From assembly GCA_965230615.1 (NCBI GenBank), contig OZ246012.1:930001-994000 (forward strand): DNA of 64,000 nucleotides. Direction: 5' to 3'. The stretch is from G965230615 sp965230615. GTDB lineage: Bacteria; Pseudomonadota; Gammaproteobacteria; HTCC5015. This document shows positions 24,605 to 33,927 of this stretch, in pieces. The translations under genes and the position numbers were made by a program. The notes under the pieces are model-generated. The model saw only the letters and a list, made by a program, of their open reading frames with translations, ran no database searches and was not told the origin of the DNA. Position 1 is the stretch's first letter; every line of letters starts with the position of its first letter.

Positions 24605-25804
24605 GCCTCCGTTGCAATTTTATCGCGCTTAAAAAATACCTCGCTATCTACCTATAAATAAACTTTTTTCTTATATTCATACTTATGATCAAATAAATCT
24701 TTTTTTAAAAGCAGAGAGTTCATAATAATTAGTTATAAGCATTATCTTTCGTTATTTTTATCATTCAATAAATATAATCGTCGTACAAATATTGCGAATA
24801 TAAGCTATGCATTAAACACTTTAATACGATGCTAAAAACATAACATGCAAAGCAGCTGGCTTTTCCTCAGTATTTATTATCACTTAAGAAAATAATACTC
24901 ATACTGTTTGCTTATGTTGTAATAACGGCTTGTCTGGCAAACAACATTACACGATTTTTCATGTAAGAAATTCCAACAGTGAATGTGATACAAACAATCA
25001 TCAAAAAAGAACGGATAGGCGACAACACAAAAAAGTAACTAAAGTTATATTTGACAAAGAAAACATAAAAAATAGTTATATAACTATTGAGCATAGTACT
25101 GCTATGCAATAGTTTCGTATGATGTTAAATAATAGCAAGTGTAAAATAGCTGCCCGAATACGTTAATCAACTCAAGTTAATTGTTTCTGAAACATTTAAC
25201 AGTGCGACCTGAACACGTTTATAAAAGTAGATTAAGCAAAGTAACAACAACTATCTTACGCTTAATTTTTATATCAACAGAAAACATCAAGCAAAACATA
25301 AAATGACGACTATACTTCAATTGGAGTAGTTGTTGATTGTTCAGCCTAAGCAATCAAGCAAGCGATATAAACAAACTAAATAGTACTGGACGCATTTCTC
25401 ATAAGCATTATATAAAATAAAAACAACAAGCTTGTTTTTGCCAGCATCTGTTTTAGTATACCGACTGCATAGGCTATCGTATTGAGGGAGTGAAGCCATA
25501 AATATTCACTAAAACGAGTAAAAGGAATTTTAATGATGCTCCCAAAATAGGCACATAAGAAAATGGAAAAAACGGATAACGATATAGCATGCCAGAAATG
25601 AAAGACAAGCTAGACAATACAGCGTAGCAGCTTATCGATACATCGTATTATTGTTGTTATATTTGGTAACGAAAATAGCCAAGCACAAAGTAAAATATAT
25701 CTACGCGGCAACACAAGAAAGGGAAATGTAACGAACAAGCAGTAACGCCTGACCTTCATCAGATCATAAATGCATGCTGCAAGTACTTGATAAAATAGTG
25801 TTGT
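24605..25804. other. Long AT-rich region without recognisable genes
   Basis: 1.2 kb between the hydroxylase gene and tRNA-Pro. All reading frames are short and in low-complexity AT-rich sequence, without ribosome sites or family patterns. I see no clear terminator, repeat array or known RNA. It could be a decayed gene region or hold an unrecognised small RNA. Confidence 0.55.
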
Positions 25805-25881
25805 TGGTCGGAGCGGCGGGATTCGAACCCACGACCCTCACACCCCCAGTGTGATGCGCTACCAGACTGCGCTACGCCCCG
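25805..25881 (-). tRNA. tRNA-Pro (anticodon GGG)
   Basis: 77 nt with encoded CCA. The acceptor stem CGGGGCG pairs at the 3' end. The anticodon loop CTGGGGG on a TCACA/TGTGA stem gives GGG, and the T-arm contains GGTTCGAATCC. Downstream of the ihfA-merR pair, as in several gammaproteobacteria. Confidence 0.97.
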
Positions 25882-25955
25882 ACATTTAGGCTAAATTGTA
25901 ACGCACTTAAGTACGCTTTGGGAAAAGTATTAACGTATTGAGGAGAGCAGCGTCG

Positions 25956-26312
25956 TTAACGCTTAAGTATATGCAATACTTCTTCAAGCTCCATCCTGAC
26001 CTGCTTGATGATTTGTTGGCTTTGTGAAGTATCTTCTTTGGCTGACTCGCCCGATAGTTGCAAGCGAGCACCACCTATGGTGTAGCCTTGATCATATAAC
26101 AGGCTACGAATCTGCCGAATAAGAATTACATCATGCCGCTGATAATATCGACGATTACCACGGCGTTTAACAGGCTTGAGTTGCGGAAACTCTTGCTCCC
26201 AATAACGAAGAACATGTGGCTTAACCTCACAGAGCTCACTCACCTCACCGATGGTGAAGTAACGCTTGTTAGGTATTGTTACCAGTTCGTTATTGTTGCT
26301 GGCTTCCAGCAT
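25956..26312 (-). CDS. MerR-family regulator of the ihfA locus
   Basis: 118 residues. N-terminal winged helix (YFTIGEVSELCEVKPHVLRYWEQEFPQLKPVKRRGNRRYY, shown here as one recognisable MerR DNA-binding block at about 18-55) and a short coiled-coil dimer helix. There is no C-terminal effector domain. It overlaps the end of ihfA by 23 bp and is followed by tRNA-Pro, an arrangement found in pseudomonads and relatives. Effector and targets are unknown; it is normally annotated only as a MerR-type regulator. Confidence 0.88.
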   Translation of the reverse strand: MLEASNNNELVTIPNKRYFTIGEVSELCEVKPHVLRYWEQEFPQLKPVKRRGNRRYYQRHDVILIRQIRSLLYDQGYTIGGARLQLSGESAKEDTSQSQQIIKQVRMELEEVLHILKR

Positions 26313-26592
26313 ACGCTTCCACTCTTGCCTTTAGTTTTTGCCCTGGTCGAAAAGTCACCACTCGACGTGCAGAAATGGGTATTTCCTCACCCGTCTTTGG
26401 ATTTCGTCCAGGACGCTGATTTTTGTTTCTTAAAGTAAAGTTACCAAAACCTGATAACTTCACATCATCGCCTGCGGCCAAGGCATCACGTACTTCATTG
26501 AAAAACAACTCAACCAGCTCTTTCGCTTCCCGCTTGTTCAGCCCGAGCTCGTCAAACAGCATTTCGGCCATTTCGGCTTTGGTCAACGCCAT
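26290..26592 (-). CDS. ihfA: Integration host factor alpha subunit
   Basis: 100 residues, exactly the family length. DNA-bending heterodimer subunit. The signature GFGNFTLRNKNQRPGRNPKTG covers the beta-arm with its intercalating Pro. It is seven bases after pheT, as in the conserved pheST-ihfA order. IHF is needed for sigma-54 promoters such as those at 4007 and 11333, which is a general family fact and not evidence of direct control here. Confidence 0.97.
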   Translation of the reverse strand: MALTKAEMAEMLFDELGLNKREAKELVELFFNEVRDALAAGDDVKLSGFGNFTLRNKNQRPGRNPKTGEEIPISARRVVTFRPGQKLKARVEAYAGSQQQ

Positions 26593-26599
26593 ATATTAG

Positions 26600-28996
26600 C
26601 TACTCCCTAAGTGTTGCACCCAGGTTTTCATTCAAAACTGCCAGAATATTAGCAATGGCAGAATCGATTTCTTCGTCAGTAAGAGTGCGCGAAATTTCCT
26701 GTAAAATCAAGCCCATCGCGAAACTTTTTCGACCCGGAGTTACGCCTTTTCCTGTGTAAACGTCAAATAACCGTACACCTGTGAGGTAATTTGGCGCAAC
26801 ATCGCGTATACAACGCTCTACTTCGCACCATTTGTGCTCACTGTCAACGACAATGGCTAAATCACGACGAATGCTTGGATATTTGGAAACTTGACCAAAA
26901 ACAGGTACTTGCCCCTGCAAAAGTGGCGCCAAACGCAGCTCAAAAGCATAAGCTGTGCCTTCCAAATCCATTTTTCGCACGATATTGGGGTGTAGAGCGC
27001 CCATCCAACCTAGAGAGTCGCCTTCAGCCGTACTGATTTGGGCGGCCTGACCTGGGTGTAAGAAAGGCAAAGTGACTGGCGCAACACTTACATCAGCATG
27101 CTTGCCAATGGCCAATAATCGCTCAACATCACCTTTCATGTCATAAAAATCCATCGCCGTCGCCTCAGAACACCAGCTTTGCTCATTGCGCGCGCCAAAA
27201 CAAAGGCCCGCAATTACACTTTCTTGTTTAATATCAGTACGTTGTGGAATAAACTTTAGCCCAACTTCAAATATTCGCAAGTGCTTCTGCTGGCGATTAA
27301 GGTTATGTTGCAAACTGCTTAACAAACCCGCTAATAACGTGGTCCGCATCACTGACATTTCCGAAGAAATAGGGTTACTTAGCGCGAGCGCCGCCTGCTC
27401 TGGCTCTAACAAACGCTGCAGTTCAGGGTCAATAAAGCTATAGCTGACCACTTCATGATAGCCTTGCTCTACTAGGCTGGTCTTTAAGCGGTCCAAAGGC
27501 AAATCCGCTTCAGGCTGTAGCAAGCTGCTAGCAGTATAGGCAGGCACTTTACGTGGCAGGTTTTCAAAGCCATACACCCGTGCCAGCTCTTCAATCAGGT
27601 CTTCTTCAATATTCAGGTCAAAACGATAGCTGGGCGGCGTCACTTGCCAGCCAGCATCAACCGCTTCACAGGCATTGCCCAGACCCGATAAGATGCTTTC
27701 CACTTCAGCCACCGAGAATTCACGTCCGATCAATTGTGTTATCCGTGCCTGACGCAAGTAAACAGGTGTTTTAAGCGGTATATACGCTGTGTCAGAGACA
27801 TCCGTTACAGGGCCTGGCATACCACCCACAATGGCTAAAAGCAGCTCAGTGGCTCGTTCAATGGCTTTGAGCTGTAACGCCGGATCCACGCCGCGCTCAA
27901 AACGATGAGAAGAGTCAGTATGCAAACCATAATGACGCGAGCGGCCTAGAATTGCCAATGGCGCGAAAAAGGCACTCTCGAGAAAAATATTGACTGTCGC
28001 ACTGGTCACACCAGAGTCATTCCCGCCCATTATACCGGCCAGCGCACAGACTCGTTGATCATCGGCAATCACTAAGGTATCCGCGTTGAGGGTGACATCA
28101 CTGCCATCTAATAAAGTCGCTTTTTCACCTGCTTGTGCCAAACGTACCTGGATACTGCCGTTGAGCTTATCCAAATCAAAGCCATGCATAGGCTGGCCCA
28201 ATTCCAGCATGACATAGTTAGTGACATCGACCACAGGGTGAATCGCCCGCACCCCACCACGGCGTAATTTTTCAACCATCCACATTGGCGTTACTGCTGC
28301 TGTATTAATGCCTTTAATCACACGGCCAACATAGCGTGGGCAGGCTTCATTCGCACTGATGGTTATAGGGAAGGTATCATCAATTTGTGAGGCGACTGCT
28401 GCGACATCAAGCACCGGTGGCGCAACTTTATTGGCAACCGCAATTTCTCTGGCCACACCCTGCATACAGAGGCAATCACCACGATTAGGTGTGAGATCAA
28501 TCTCAATCACATTATCGGCTAATTGCAGATAATCCTGCACAGCCAAACCCACTGGCGCATCTGCTGGTAACTCCAGCAAACCACTGGCTTTATCGGCCAT
28601 ACCTAATTCAGCCTCAGAGCACAACATGCCAAAAGATTCTACGCCACGCAGCTTACCTTTTTTAATCTTCAATGGCTTGGCATCAGGGTCGCTGTTGGGT
28701 AGCACTGCACCGATTTTGGCCAATGGCGCCTTGAGTCCTTGTCTGGCATTAGCAGCACCACAAACAATTTGTAATGACTCTGCCTCGCCAATATTCACCT
28801 CACAAACCCGCAAGCGATCTGCATCCGGGTGCTGTTCAATGGCGGTAATCTCGCCCACGACGATATCACTAAACTCACTCGCTGCTGGCTCAACGCTATC
28901 AACTTCAAGCCCGAGTAGATTGAATTGCTCTAGTATTTTATTGCTGTCAGCTGTCACATCAACTAACTCACGTAACCAGTTTTCGCTAAACTTCAT
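26600..28996 (-). CDS. pheT: Phenylalanyl-tRNA synthetase beta chain
   Basis: 798 residues, full length. It forms the alpha2-beta2 enzyme with PheS. Domains in order: N-terminal region with an EMAP-like tRNA-binding domain (about 40-150, IVVGEITAIEQHPDADRLRVC), B3/B4 editing domain (about 210-385, with GQPMHGFDLD), B5 domain (about 400-475), a catalytic-like core (about 480-690) and a C-terminal ferredoxin-fold anticodon-binding domain (FDVYTGKGV near residue 750). It follows pheS by 31 bp. Essential housekeeping gene. Confidence 0.98.
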   Translation of the reverse strand: MKFSENWLRELVDVTADSNKILEQFNLLGLEVDSVEPAASEFSDIVVGEITAIEQHPDADRLRVCEVNIGEAESLQIVCGAANARQGLKAPLAKIGAVLPNSDPDAKPLKIKKGKLRGVESFGMLCSEAELGMADKASGLLELPADAPVGLAVQDYLQLADNVIEIDLTPNRGDCLCMQGVAREIAVANKVAPPVLDVAAVASQIDDTFPITISANEACPRYVGRVIKGINTAAVTPMWMVEKLRRGGVRAIHPVVDVTNYVMLELGQPMHGFDLDKLNGSIQVRLAQAGEKATLLDGSDVTLNADTLVIADDQRVCALAGIMGGNDSGVTSATVNIFLESAFFAPLAILGRSRHYGLHTDSSHRFERGVDPALQLKAIERATELLLAIVGGMPGPVTDVSDTAYIPLKTPVYLRQARITQLIGREFSVAEVESILSGLGNACEAVDAGWQVTPPSYRFDLNIEEDLIEELARVYGFENLPRKVPAYTASSLLQPEADLPLDRLKTSLVEQGYHEVVSYSFIDPELQRLLEPEQAALALSNPISSEMSVMRTTLLAGLLSSLQHNLNRQQKHLRIFEVGLKFIPQRTDIKQESVIAGLCFGARNEQSWCSEATAMDFYDMKGDVERLLAIGKHADVSVAPVTLPFLHPGQAAQISTAEGDSLGWMGALHPNIVRKMDLEGTAYAFELRLAPLLQGQVPVFGQVSKYPSIRRDLAIVVDSEHKWCEVERCIRDVAPNYLTGVRLFDVYTGKGVTPGRKSFAMGLILQEISRTLTDEEIDSAIANILAVLNENLGATLRE

Positions 28997-29027
28997 TGTT
29001 CTGCCTAAATTGTCAGTTGTGGTTCAA

Positions 29028-30050
29028 TTATTTAAATTGTCGCAAGAAGCGCAAATCATTTTCGAAAAATAAGCGCAAATCGTTTATGCCATAACGTAGC
29101 ATTGCCAAACGCTCAACGCCCATACCAAAGGCATAACCGGTGTATTTCTCAGTATCAACTTTGGCATAGCGGAATACCTCCGGATGCACCATGCCACTGC
29201 CCAGCACTTCCAACCAACCGGTATGGCTACATACACGACAGCCTTTACCAGAACACATAACACATTGAATATCGACCTCAGCTGATGGCTCAGTAAAAGG
29301 GAAATATGATGGTCGGTAGCGTGTTTTTAAATCATCACGCTCGAAAAATGCGTGCAAAAATAAGTCCAGCGTTCCCATTAAGTCAGCAAAGCTGACATCC
29401 TGATCAACCAACAAGCCTTCGACCTGATGAAACATTGGGGTATGTGTTACATCATAATCACAACGATAAACCCGACCAGGTGCGATAATGCGGTAAGGCG
29501 GTTCACTATTTTCCATAACCCGAATCTGCACAGGCGAGGTATGCGTTCGCAGCAATAGCCCACCCTCAAAATAGAACGTATCATGCATCGCTCTGGCAGG
29601 GTGATGCTCAGGAATATTCAGCGCTTCAAAGTTATGATATTCATCTTCGATTTCTGGCCCTTGGGCAATCTCAAAACCCAGCTGCGATAAGATGTTTTCA
29701 ATACGCTTTAAGGTACGACTAACCGGATGTAAACCACCCGCTTCTTGCGCACGCCCAGGCAAGGTCACATCAATCGTTTCCTTGGTTAACTTCGCAGCAG
29801 TCTCAGCCTCCTGTAGCTCGACTTTACGCGATTCAATTTTGCCTTGTACCGCCTGCTTAATAACATTGATTTGCTGCCCAGCTTGCCTGCGTTCATTATC
29901 TGGCAAACTACCGAGTTGCTTGAGCTGGGCAGTGATATGCCCTTTCTTGCCTAAATACTCTACACGCACTTGATCAAGCGCGGCTAAATCCTGTGCTGCT
30001 TGTACGGCCGCCTCGGCCTGTTGCTGTATCTGTTCTAATTGCTCAGACAT
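29028..30050 (-). CDS. pheS: Phenylalanyl-tRNA synthetase alpha chain
   Basis: 340 residues from the ATG at 30050. N-terminal coiled coil (about 1-85) and class II catalytic core: motif 2 FHQVEGLLVD and motif 3 GMGVERLAMLRYG. A Cys-rich loop IQCVMCSGKGCRVC (about 247-260) is a variation seen in some bacterial PheS and might bind a metal; four Cys within 14 residues. Between rplT and pheS stands an intrinsic terminator (30123-30151), so pheST expression is separated from the ribosomal-protein genes. Confidence 0.97.
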   Translation of the reverse strand: MSEQLEQIQQQAEAAVQAAQDLAALDQVRVEYLGKKGHITAQLKQLGSLPDNERRQAGQQINVIKQAVQGKIESRKVELQEAETAAKLTKETIDVTLPGRAQEAGGLHPVSRTLKRIENILSQLGFEIAQGPEIEDEYHNFEALNIPEHHPARAMHDTFYFEGGLLLRTHTSPVQIRVMENSEPPYRIIAPGRVYRCDYDVTHTPMFHQVEGLLVDQDVSFADLMGTLDLFLHAFFERDDLKTRYRPSYFPFTEPSAEVDIQCVMCSGKGCRVCSHTGWLEVLGSGMVHPEVFRYAKVDTEKYTGYAFGMGVERLAMLRYGINDLRLFFENDLRFLRQFK

Positions 30051-30122
30051 ATGATCCACTTCATTAAGTTAGAGTAGCTTGCATTAGCTTACGATAAGCC
30101 GATGACACTTTTTCGCAGAGAC

Positions 30123-30151
30123 AAAAAAGGGGAAGCCCTGAGGACTTCCCC
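30123..30151 (-). terminator. Terminator/attenuator between rplT and pheS
   Basis: GGGGAAG (30129-30135) and CTTCCCC (30145-30151) form a 7-bp stem followed on the minus strand by six T residues. In E. coli this position holds the phe leader attenuator; here I find no leader peptide with a run of Phe codons, so it may just end the infC-rpmI-rplT transcript. Confidence 0.88.
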
Positions 30152-30199
30152 TGAATTGTTTATTCTCGCGAAACGTTTACCGATAGTTTAAGCTGCAGC

Positions 30200-30559
30200 T
30201 TAAGCGGTAAGGGAAGCTTTGGCCTGTTCCGCGAGCTGACTAAACGTTGCTTTATCAAATACCGCAAGATCAGCAAGCACTTTGCGATCTATTTCGATAT
30301 TGGCTTTATTTAAGCCATCCATCATGCGGCTATAAGATAAACCATTCTCACGTGCAGCCGCATTGATGCGGACAATCCATAGCGAACGGAATTGACGCTT
30401 ACGCTGGCGACGGTCACGGTAAGCGTATTGACCAGCTTTGGTTACCGCTTGCTTGGCAACACGCAACACTCGACTGCGGGCACCACGATAACCTTTGGCC
30501 TTATCAAGAATTTTTTTATGGCGTGCTTTGGCTGTTACGCCACGTTTTACTCTAGGCAT
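30200..30559 (-). CDS. rplT: Ribosomal protein L20
   Basis: 119 residues, standard. Highly basic N-terminal arm (PRVKRGVTAKARHKKILDKAKGYRG) and globular C-terminus (FSQLAEQAKASL). It is an early assembly protein of the 50S subunit and in E. coli represses the rpmI-rplT operon. Directly after rpmI (16 bp). Confidence 0.98.
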   Translation of the reverse strand: MPRVKRGVTAKARHKKILDKAKGYRGARSRVLRVAKQAVTKAGQYAYRDRRQRKRQFRSLWIVRINAAARENGLSYSRMMDGLNKANIEIDRKVLADLAVFDKATFSQLAEQAKASLTA

Positions 30560-30575
30560 CTATAAGTCTCCCCCG

Positions 30576-30773
30576 TTACGCGTATGGCATCATCTGACGT
30601 ACGCTAGCTGTATCGCAGGCTTGAACTGCGGCAGGCTCACGTAGATGACGTTTACGCTTGTTACTTTTCTTCGTCAGGATATGACGACGGTGAGACTGGG
30701 CCCGTTTTACACGGCCAGACGACGTTACTCTAAACCGTTTGGCTGCGCCACGGTTGGTTTTCATCTTGGGCAT
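30576..30773 (-). CDS. rpmI: Ribosomal protein L35
   Basis: 65 residues, typical length, very basic (PKMKTNRGAAKRFRVTSSG, HRRHILTKKS). Between infC (83 bp upstream) and rplT, the conserved order. Confidence 0.98.
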   Translation of the reverse strand: MPKMKTNRGAAKRFRVTSSGRVKRAQSHRRHILTKKSNKRKRHLREPAAVQACDTASVRQMMPYA

Positions 30774-30856
30774 TTTCTTCTCCTCATACTTCGATGTTAT
30801 TACTTCATAAAGTAGGCAATGCCCTGCCTGTCTCTATGCACTTAAAAATTTTTTAT

Positions 30857-31378
30857 TTATGTGGCTTTCTTTGGTCCTAAAACCATTACCATTTGTCGAC
30901 CTTCCATTTGTGGAAACTGCTCGACCACGCCAACTTCTTCTAAATCTTTCTCAATCCGCTTTAAAAACTCTAAACCAAGTTCTTGGTGGGTAATTTCCCG
31001 ACCCCGAAAGCGCATGGTTACTTTTGCTTTATCACCATCAGACAAAAAGCGGGTTAAATTTCTTAACTTAACCTGATAATCACCCTCTTCAGTTGCTGGC
31101 CTGAATTTCACTTCTTTCACATGGATTTGCTTCTGCTTTTTCTTGGCAAGATGGGCTTTTTTGCTTTGCTCAAACTTAAACTTGCCATAATCCATGATTC
31201 GACAAACTGGCGGCTTGGCCGTTGGTACAATTTCAACCAAATCCATCTCCGCGTCATCTGCCATTCTCAGTGCTTCTTCGATTTTGATGACGCCAACCTG
31301 CTCACCATCTTCGCCAATAAGTCGCACTTCCGATTCTGAAATCTGCTGATTCAGACGATGCTGTTTCTTGTCACTGAT
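30857..31378 (-). CDS. infC: Translation initiation factor IF-3 (apparent AUC start)
   Basis: 173 residues if the ATC at 31378 is the start. It dissociates ribosomes and checks start-codon fidelity. The N-terminal domain (NQQISESEVRLIGEDGEQVGV) and C-terminal domain (KEVKFRPATEEGDYQVK, TMRFRGRE) are normal. The frame from a GTG at 31327 would drop 17 conserved residues. An in-frame TAA lies just 5' of the region, and the only strong ribosome site, GGAGG, is nine bases before ATC. IF-3 genes often use AUU or AUC so that IF-3 represses its own synthesis. The AUC assignment is a reading from the sequence, not a measurement. Confidence 0.93.
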   Translation of the reverse strand: MSDKKQHRLNQQISESEVRLIGEDGEQVGVIKIEEALRMADDAEMDLVEIVPTAKPPVCRIMDYGKFKFEQSKKAHLAKKKQKQIHVKEVKFRPATEEGDYQVKLRNLTRFLSDGDKAKVTMRFRGREITHQELGLEFLKRIEKDLEEVGVVEQFPQMEGRQMVMVLGPKKAT

Positions 31379-31498
31379 AAGGTGTTACCTCCGTATTCAT
31401 CTATCTTCACCGGGCAAGCTCTGCCCGCATTCAGGCCCCTCTCAGGCCAATTTCGCCCAAAAACGCCAACTTTGCCAAAAATCAGGGGCCATAAAAAA

Positions 31499-33409
31499 CT
31501 AACGACCGCGGCTCACGATTTCTTCAAGAAACTGGGTTGTCAGTTGCTCAACTGACATACTGCCCAAGTCTTCGCCTTCTCGTGTGCGCACGGCCACTGA
31601 GCCTGATTCTTGCTCGCGGTCCCCCACCACCAGGATGTACGGAACGCGCTGTAAAGTATGCTCGCGGATTTTAAAGCCGATCTTCTCATTTCTCAAGTCT
31701 GAAACGACTCGGACCCCCTGTTTTTTAAGGGCTTTTTCTATTTCCAGCACATATTCACTGTGTTTATCGCTAATATTGATCACAACAGCCTGCACTGGCG
31801 CCAGCCAAAGTGGGAATTTGCCGGCATAATGCTCGATCAAAATGCCAATAAATCGCTCAAAAGAGCCCAATACGGCCCGGTGTATCATCACGGGCGGTTT
31901 GCGACTGCCGTCTTCGGTCACATATTCAGCATCAAGACTCTTGGGCATCACAAAATCCAGCTGTATCGTACCGCACTGCCAAGCCCGGCCAATACAGTCG
32001 GTCAACACAAACTCAATTTTGGGACCATAAAAAGCCCCTTCGCCAGGCTGTAGTTTATATTCCAGTCCTTTATCCTCCAGACACTGCTGCAAACTTGCCT
32101 CTGCTTTATCCCATAGCGCTTCTTCTCCTTTACGCATTTCAGGGCGTGTTGACAGCGCAATGGCAATATCATCAAAGCCAAAATCCCGGTAAGTCGTAAA
32201 TAGCATATCGATAAAGTGCGATACTTCACTTTGGATCTGGTCTTCTGTGCAAAATATATGGCCATCATCCTGGGCAAAACTTCGAATACGCATCAAGCCA
32301 TGCAAAGTCCCGGAGGCCTCATTGCGATGGCATGTGCCAAACTCAGACAGGCGTAACGGTAAGTCGCGATAGCTTTTCAAGCCTTGATTATAAACTTGTA
32401 CATGGCAAGGGCAGTTCATCGGCTTAATGGCATAATCGCGATTTTCTGTTTGTGTGGTGAACATCGCGTCTTGGAACTTTTCCCAGTGTCCTGAGCGTTC
32501 CCATAAACTCCGGTCAACAATTTGTGGTGTATGGATTTCTTGATAGCCATTCTCTTTTAGTAAGCTGCGGATATGCTCTTGTATCAATAAGTAAAGTGTC
32601 CATCCACGGTCATGCCAGAACACCATACCTGGCGCTTCTTCTTGCATATGAAATAAGTCCAAAGCACGGCCAATCTTACGATGATCCCGTTTCTCTGCCT
32701 CTTCCATTCGAGTAATATACGCTTTTAAGTCGCTTTTATCAGCCCAAGCTGTACCGTATATACGTTGCAGCATGGCATTATTGGAGTCTCCCCGCCAGTA
32801 AGCCCCTGCTAATTTGGTTAGCTTGAATACGCGCAGGTGTTGGGTATTCGGGACATGTGGGCCACGACACATGTCGGTATATTCCTCGTGATAATAGAGT
32901 TTGATAACCTCGCCTTCAGGAATATTTTCTGCTAACTCAACTTTGTAAGCCTCATTGCGAGCTTTAAATGTCTCTATCGCTTTATCACGATTTACCACAT
33001 CAACAACGACATCGTAGTCTTTTTTGATCAGCTCATTCATGCGCTTTTCAATCGCCTCAACATCCTCAGGCGTGAATGGCCGCTCAAATTCAATATCGTA
33101 ATAGAAGCCATCATCGATAACCGGCCCGATAGCCATTTTGGCTGCTGGGTATAGTTGCTTTACCGCATGGCCCATCAGATGCGCAAAGGAATGGCGAATA
33201 ATCGCTAAGCCTTCCCGGTCTTTCTTGGTGATGATTTCCACGTTGGCATCTGTAGCAAAAGGTAAGCTGGCATCGCGCAACTCACCATTAACACGGCCGG
33301 CAATAGCCGCTTTGGCCAAGCCAGGACCAATATCAGCAGCAATATCTAAAATGCTTACTGCATGATCAAATTCACGTTTAGAACCGTCAGGTAGGGTAAT
33401 TACAGGCAT
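31499..33409 (-). CDS. thrS: Threonyl-tRNA synthetase
   Basis: 636 residues, standard. TGS domain at the N-terminus (MPVITLPDGSKREF), the editing domain with HAFAHLMGHA-like motif (HSFAHLMGHAVK, about 73-84) and DDGFYYD, class II catalytic core with zinc ligands (CPCHVQVY, the HRNEASG block) and a C-terminal anticodon domain (VRVVSDLRNEKIGFKIREH). The ATG at 33409 has GGAG in front; the 37 codons upstream to 33520 have no family match. It heads the thrS-infC block; two hairpins lie in its leader. Confidence 0.97.
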   Translation of the reverse strand: MPVITLPDGSKREFDHAVSILDIAADIGPGLAKAAIAGRVNGELRDASLPFATDANVEIITKKDREGLAIIRHSFAHLMGHAVKQLYPAAKMAIGPVIDDGFYYDIEFERPFTPEDVEAIEKRMNELIKKDYDVVVDVVNRDKAIETFKARNEAYKVELAENIPEGEVIKLYYHEEYTDMCRGPHVPNTQHLRVFKLTKLAGAYWRGDSNNAMLQRIYGTAWADKSDLKAYITRMEEAEKRDHRKIGRALDLFHMQEEAPGMVFWHDRGWTLYLLIQEHIRSLLKENGYQEIHTPQIVDRSLWERSGHWEKFQDAMFTTQTENRDYAIKPMNCPCHVQVYNQGLKSYRDLPLRLSEFGTCHRNEASGTLHGLMRIRSFAQDDGHIFCTEDQIQSEVSHFIDMLFTTYRDFGFDDIAIALSTRPEMRKGEEALWDKAEASLQQCLEDKGLEYKLQPGEGAFYGPKIEFVLTDCIGRAWQCGTIQLDFVMPKSLDAEYVTEDGSRKPPVMIHRAVLGSFERFIGILIEHYAGKFPLWLAPVQAVVINISDKHSEYVLEIEKALKKQGVRVVSDLRNEKIGFKIREHTLQRVPYILVVGDREQESGSVAVRTREGEDLGSMSVEQLTTQFLEEIVSRGR

Positions 33410-33423
33410 ATTGTGCTCCAGTG

Positions 33424-33444
33424 GTGGCCACAACCAAAGGCCAC
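33424..33444 (-). promoter_or_regulatory. Hairpin just before the thrS ribosome site
   Basis: GTGGCC and GGCCAC (33424-33429 and 33439-33444) enclose a nine-base loop, a few bases upstream of the thrS GGAG site. ThrS of E. coli represses its own mRNA by binding leader hairpins near this site. I do not see an obvious tRNA-Thr anticodon mimic. Confidence 0.45.
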
Positions 33445-33467
33445 ATGTTTTTGAGGTATTAATAAAC

Positions 33468-33491
33468 AAAAAGCGCTCAATCTGAGCGCTT
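33468..33491 (-). terminator. Terminator-like hairpin upstream of thrS
   Basis: AAGCGCTCA (33471-33479) and TGAGCGCTT (33483-33491) form a 9-bp stem with a 3-base loop, with five T on the minus strand. It may end the small HAD-like gene (33560-33841) or act as an attenuator for thrS. Confidence 0.75.
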
Positions 33492-33559
33492 GCTGGGGCG
33501 GCATTATAAATACTCAGCACCGAATTTCAAGTAAGCAACGCCTGCCCACTGACAGCATT

Positions 33560-33841
33560 TTATGCTAGTGCATCGTATTCAACAAAGTGTGGTGAATCAT
33601 CAATCCAGATATCAGGATAGTAGCCCTGCTCTGCGACAACATAGCGCTTGGCACGTCGGCTGGTAAAGATAACCTTAATCTTGTGCTGCATAATATCCAG
33701 TAGCCCCTGCTCTGTTTCGTGTGGATAACGCATTGTTGCCAGAATCACATCATGCCCTTGCTCTCGGGTGTGCAGCATAAATTGCAGCCAAAATGCAGGG
33801 TCTAGAGTATAAGTACCATCGTAATCCATACAAACCAGCAA
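33560..33841 (-). CDS. Small HAD-like protein
   Basis: 93 residues. The start MLVCMDYDGTYTLDP contains the first HAD motif (DYDGT), and DIWIDDSPHF near the C-terminus resembles the fourth (two Asp). The protein is too short for a cap domain, so it resembles small phage or housekeeping HAD phosphatase-like proteins. Substrate unknown. It lies between the TetR gene and thrS. Confidence 0.72.
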   Translation of the reverse strand: MLVCMDYDGTYTLDPAFWLQFMLHTREQGHDVILATMRYPHETEQGLLDIMQHKIKVIFTSRRAKRYVVAEQGYYPDIWIDDSPHFVEYDALA

Positions 33842-33927
33842 GGTAACTTCCTCACAGCTGTGTAAACAGAATATCCTGCTGTTAGCCTTTTTGAGAAAGC
33901 GCCTTTAAAAGGCAAGACAGGGCTTAA

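Noticed and set aside
24912..25109. Small minus-strand frame in the gene-poor region
   Set aside because: Low-complexity sequence, no ribosome site, and the opposite strand has an equally long frame.
31327..31378. GTG start of infC at 31327
   Set aside because: It removes 17 conserved residues; the GGAGG site points to ATC at 31378.
33410..33520. Longer N-terminus of thrS
   Set aside because: The extra codons cover leader hairpins; the TGS domain begins at 33409.
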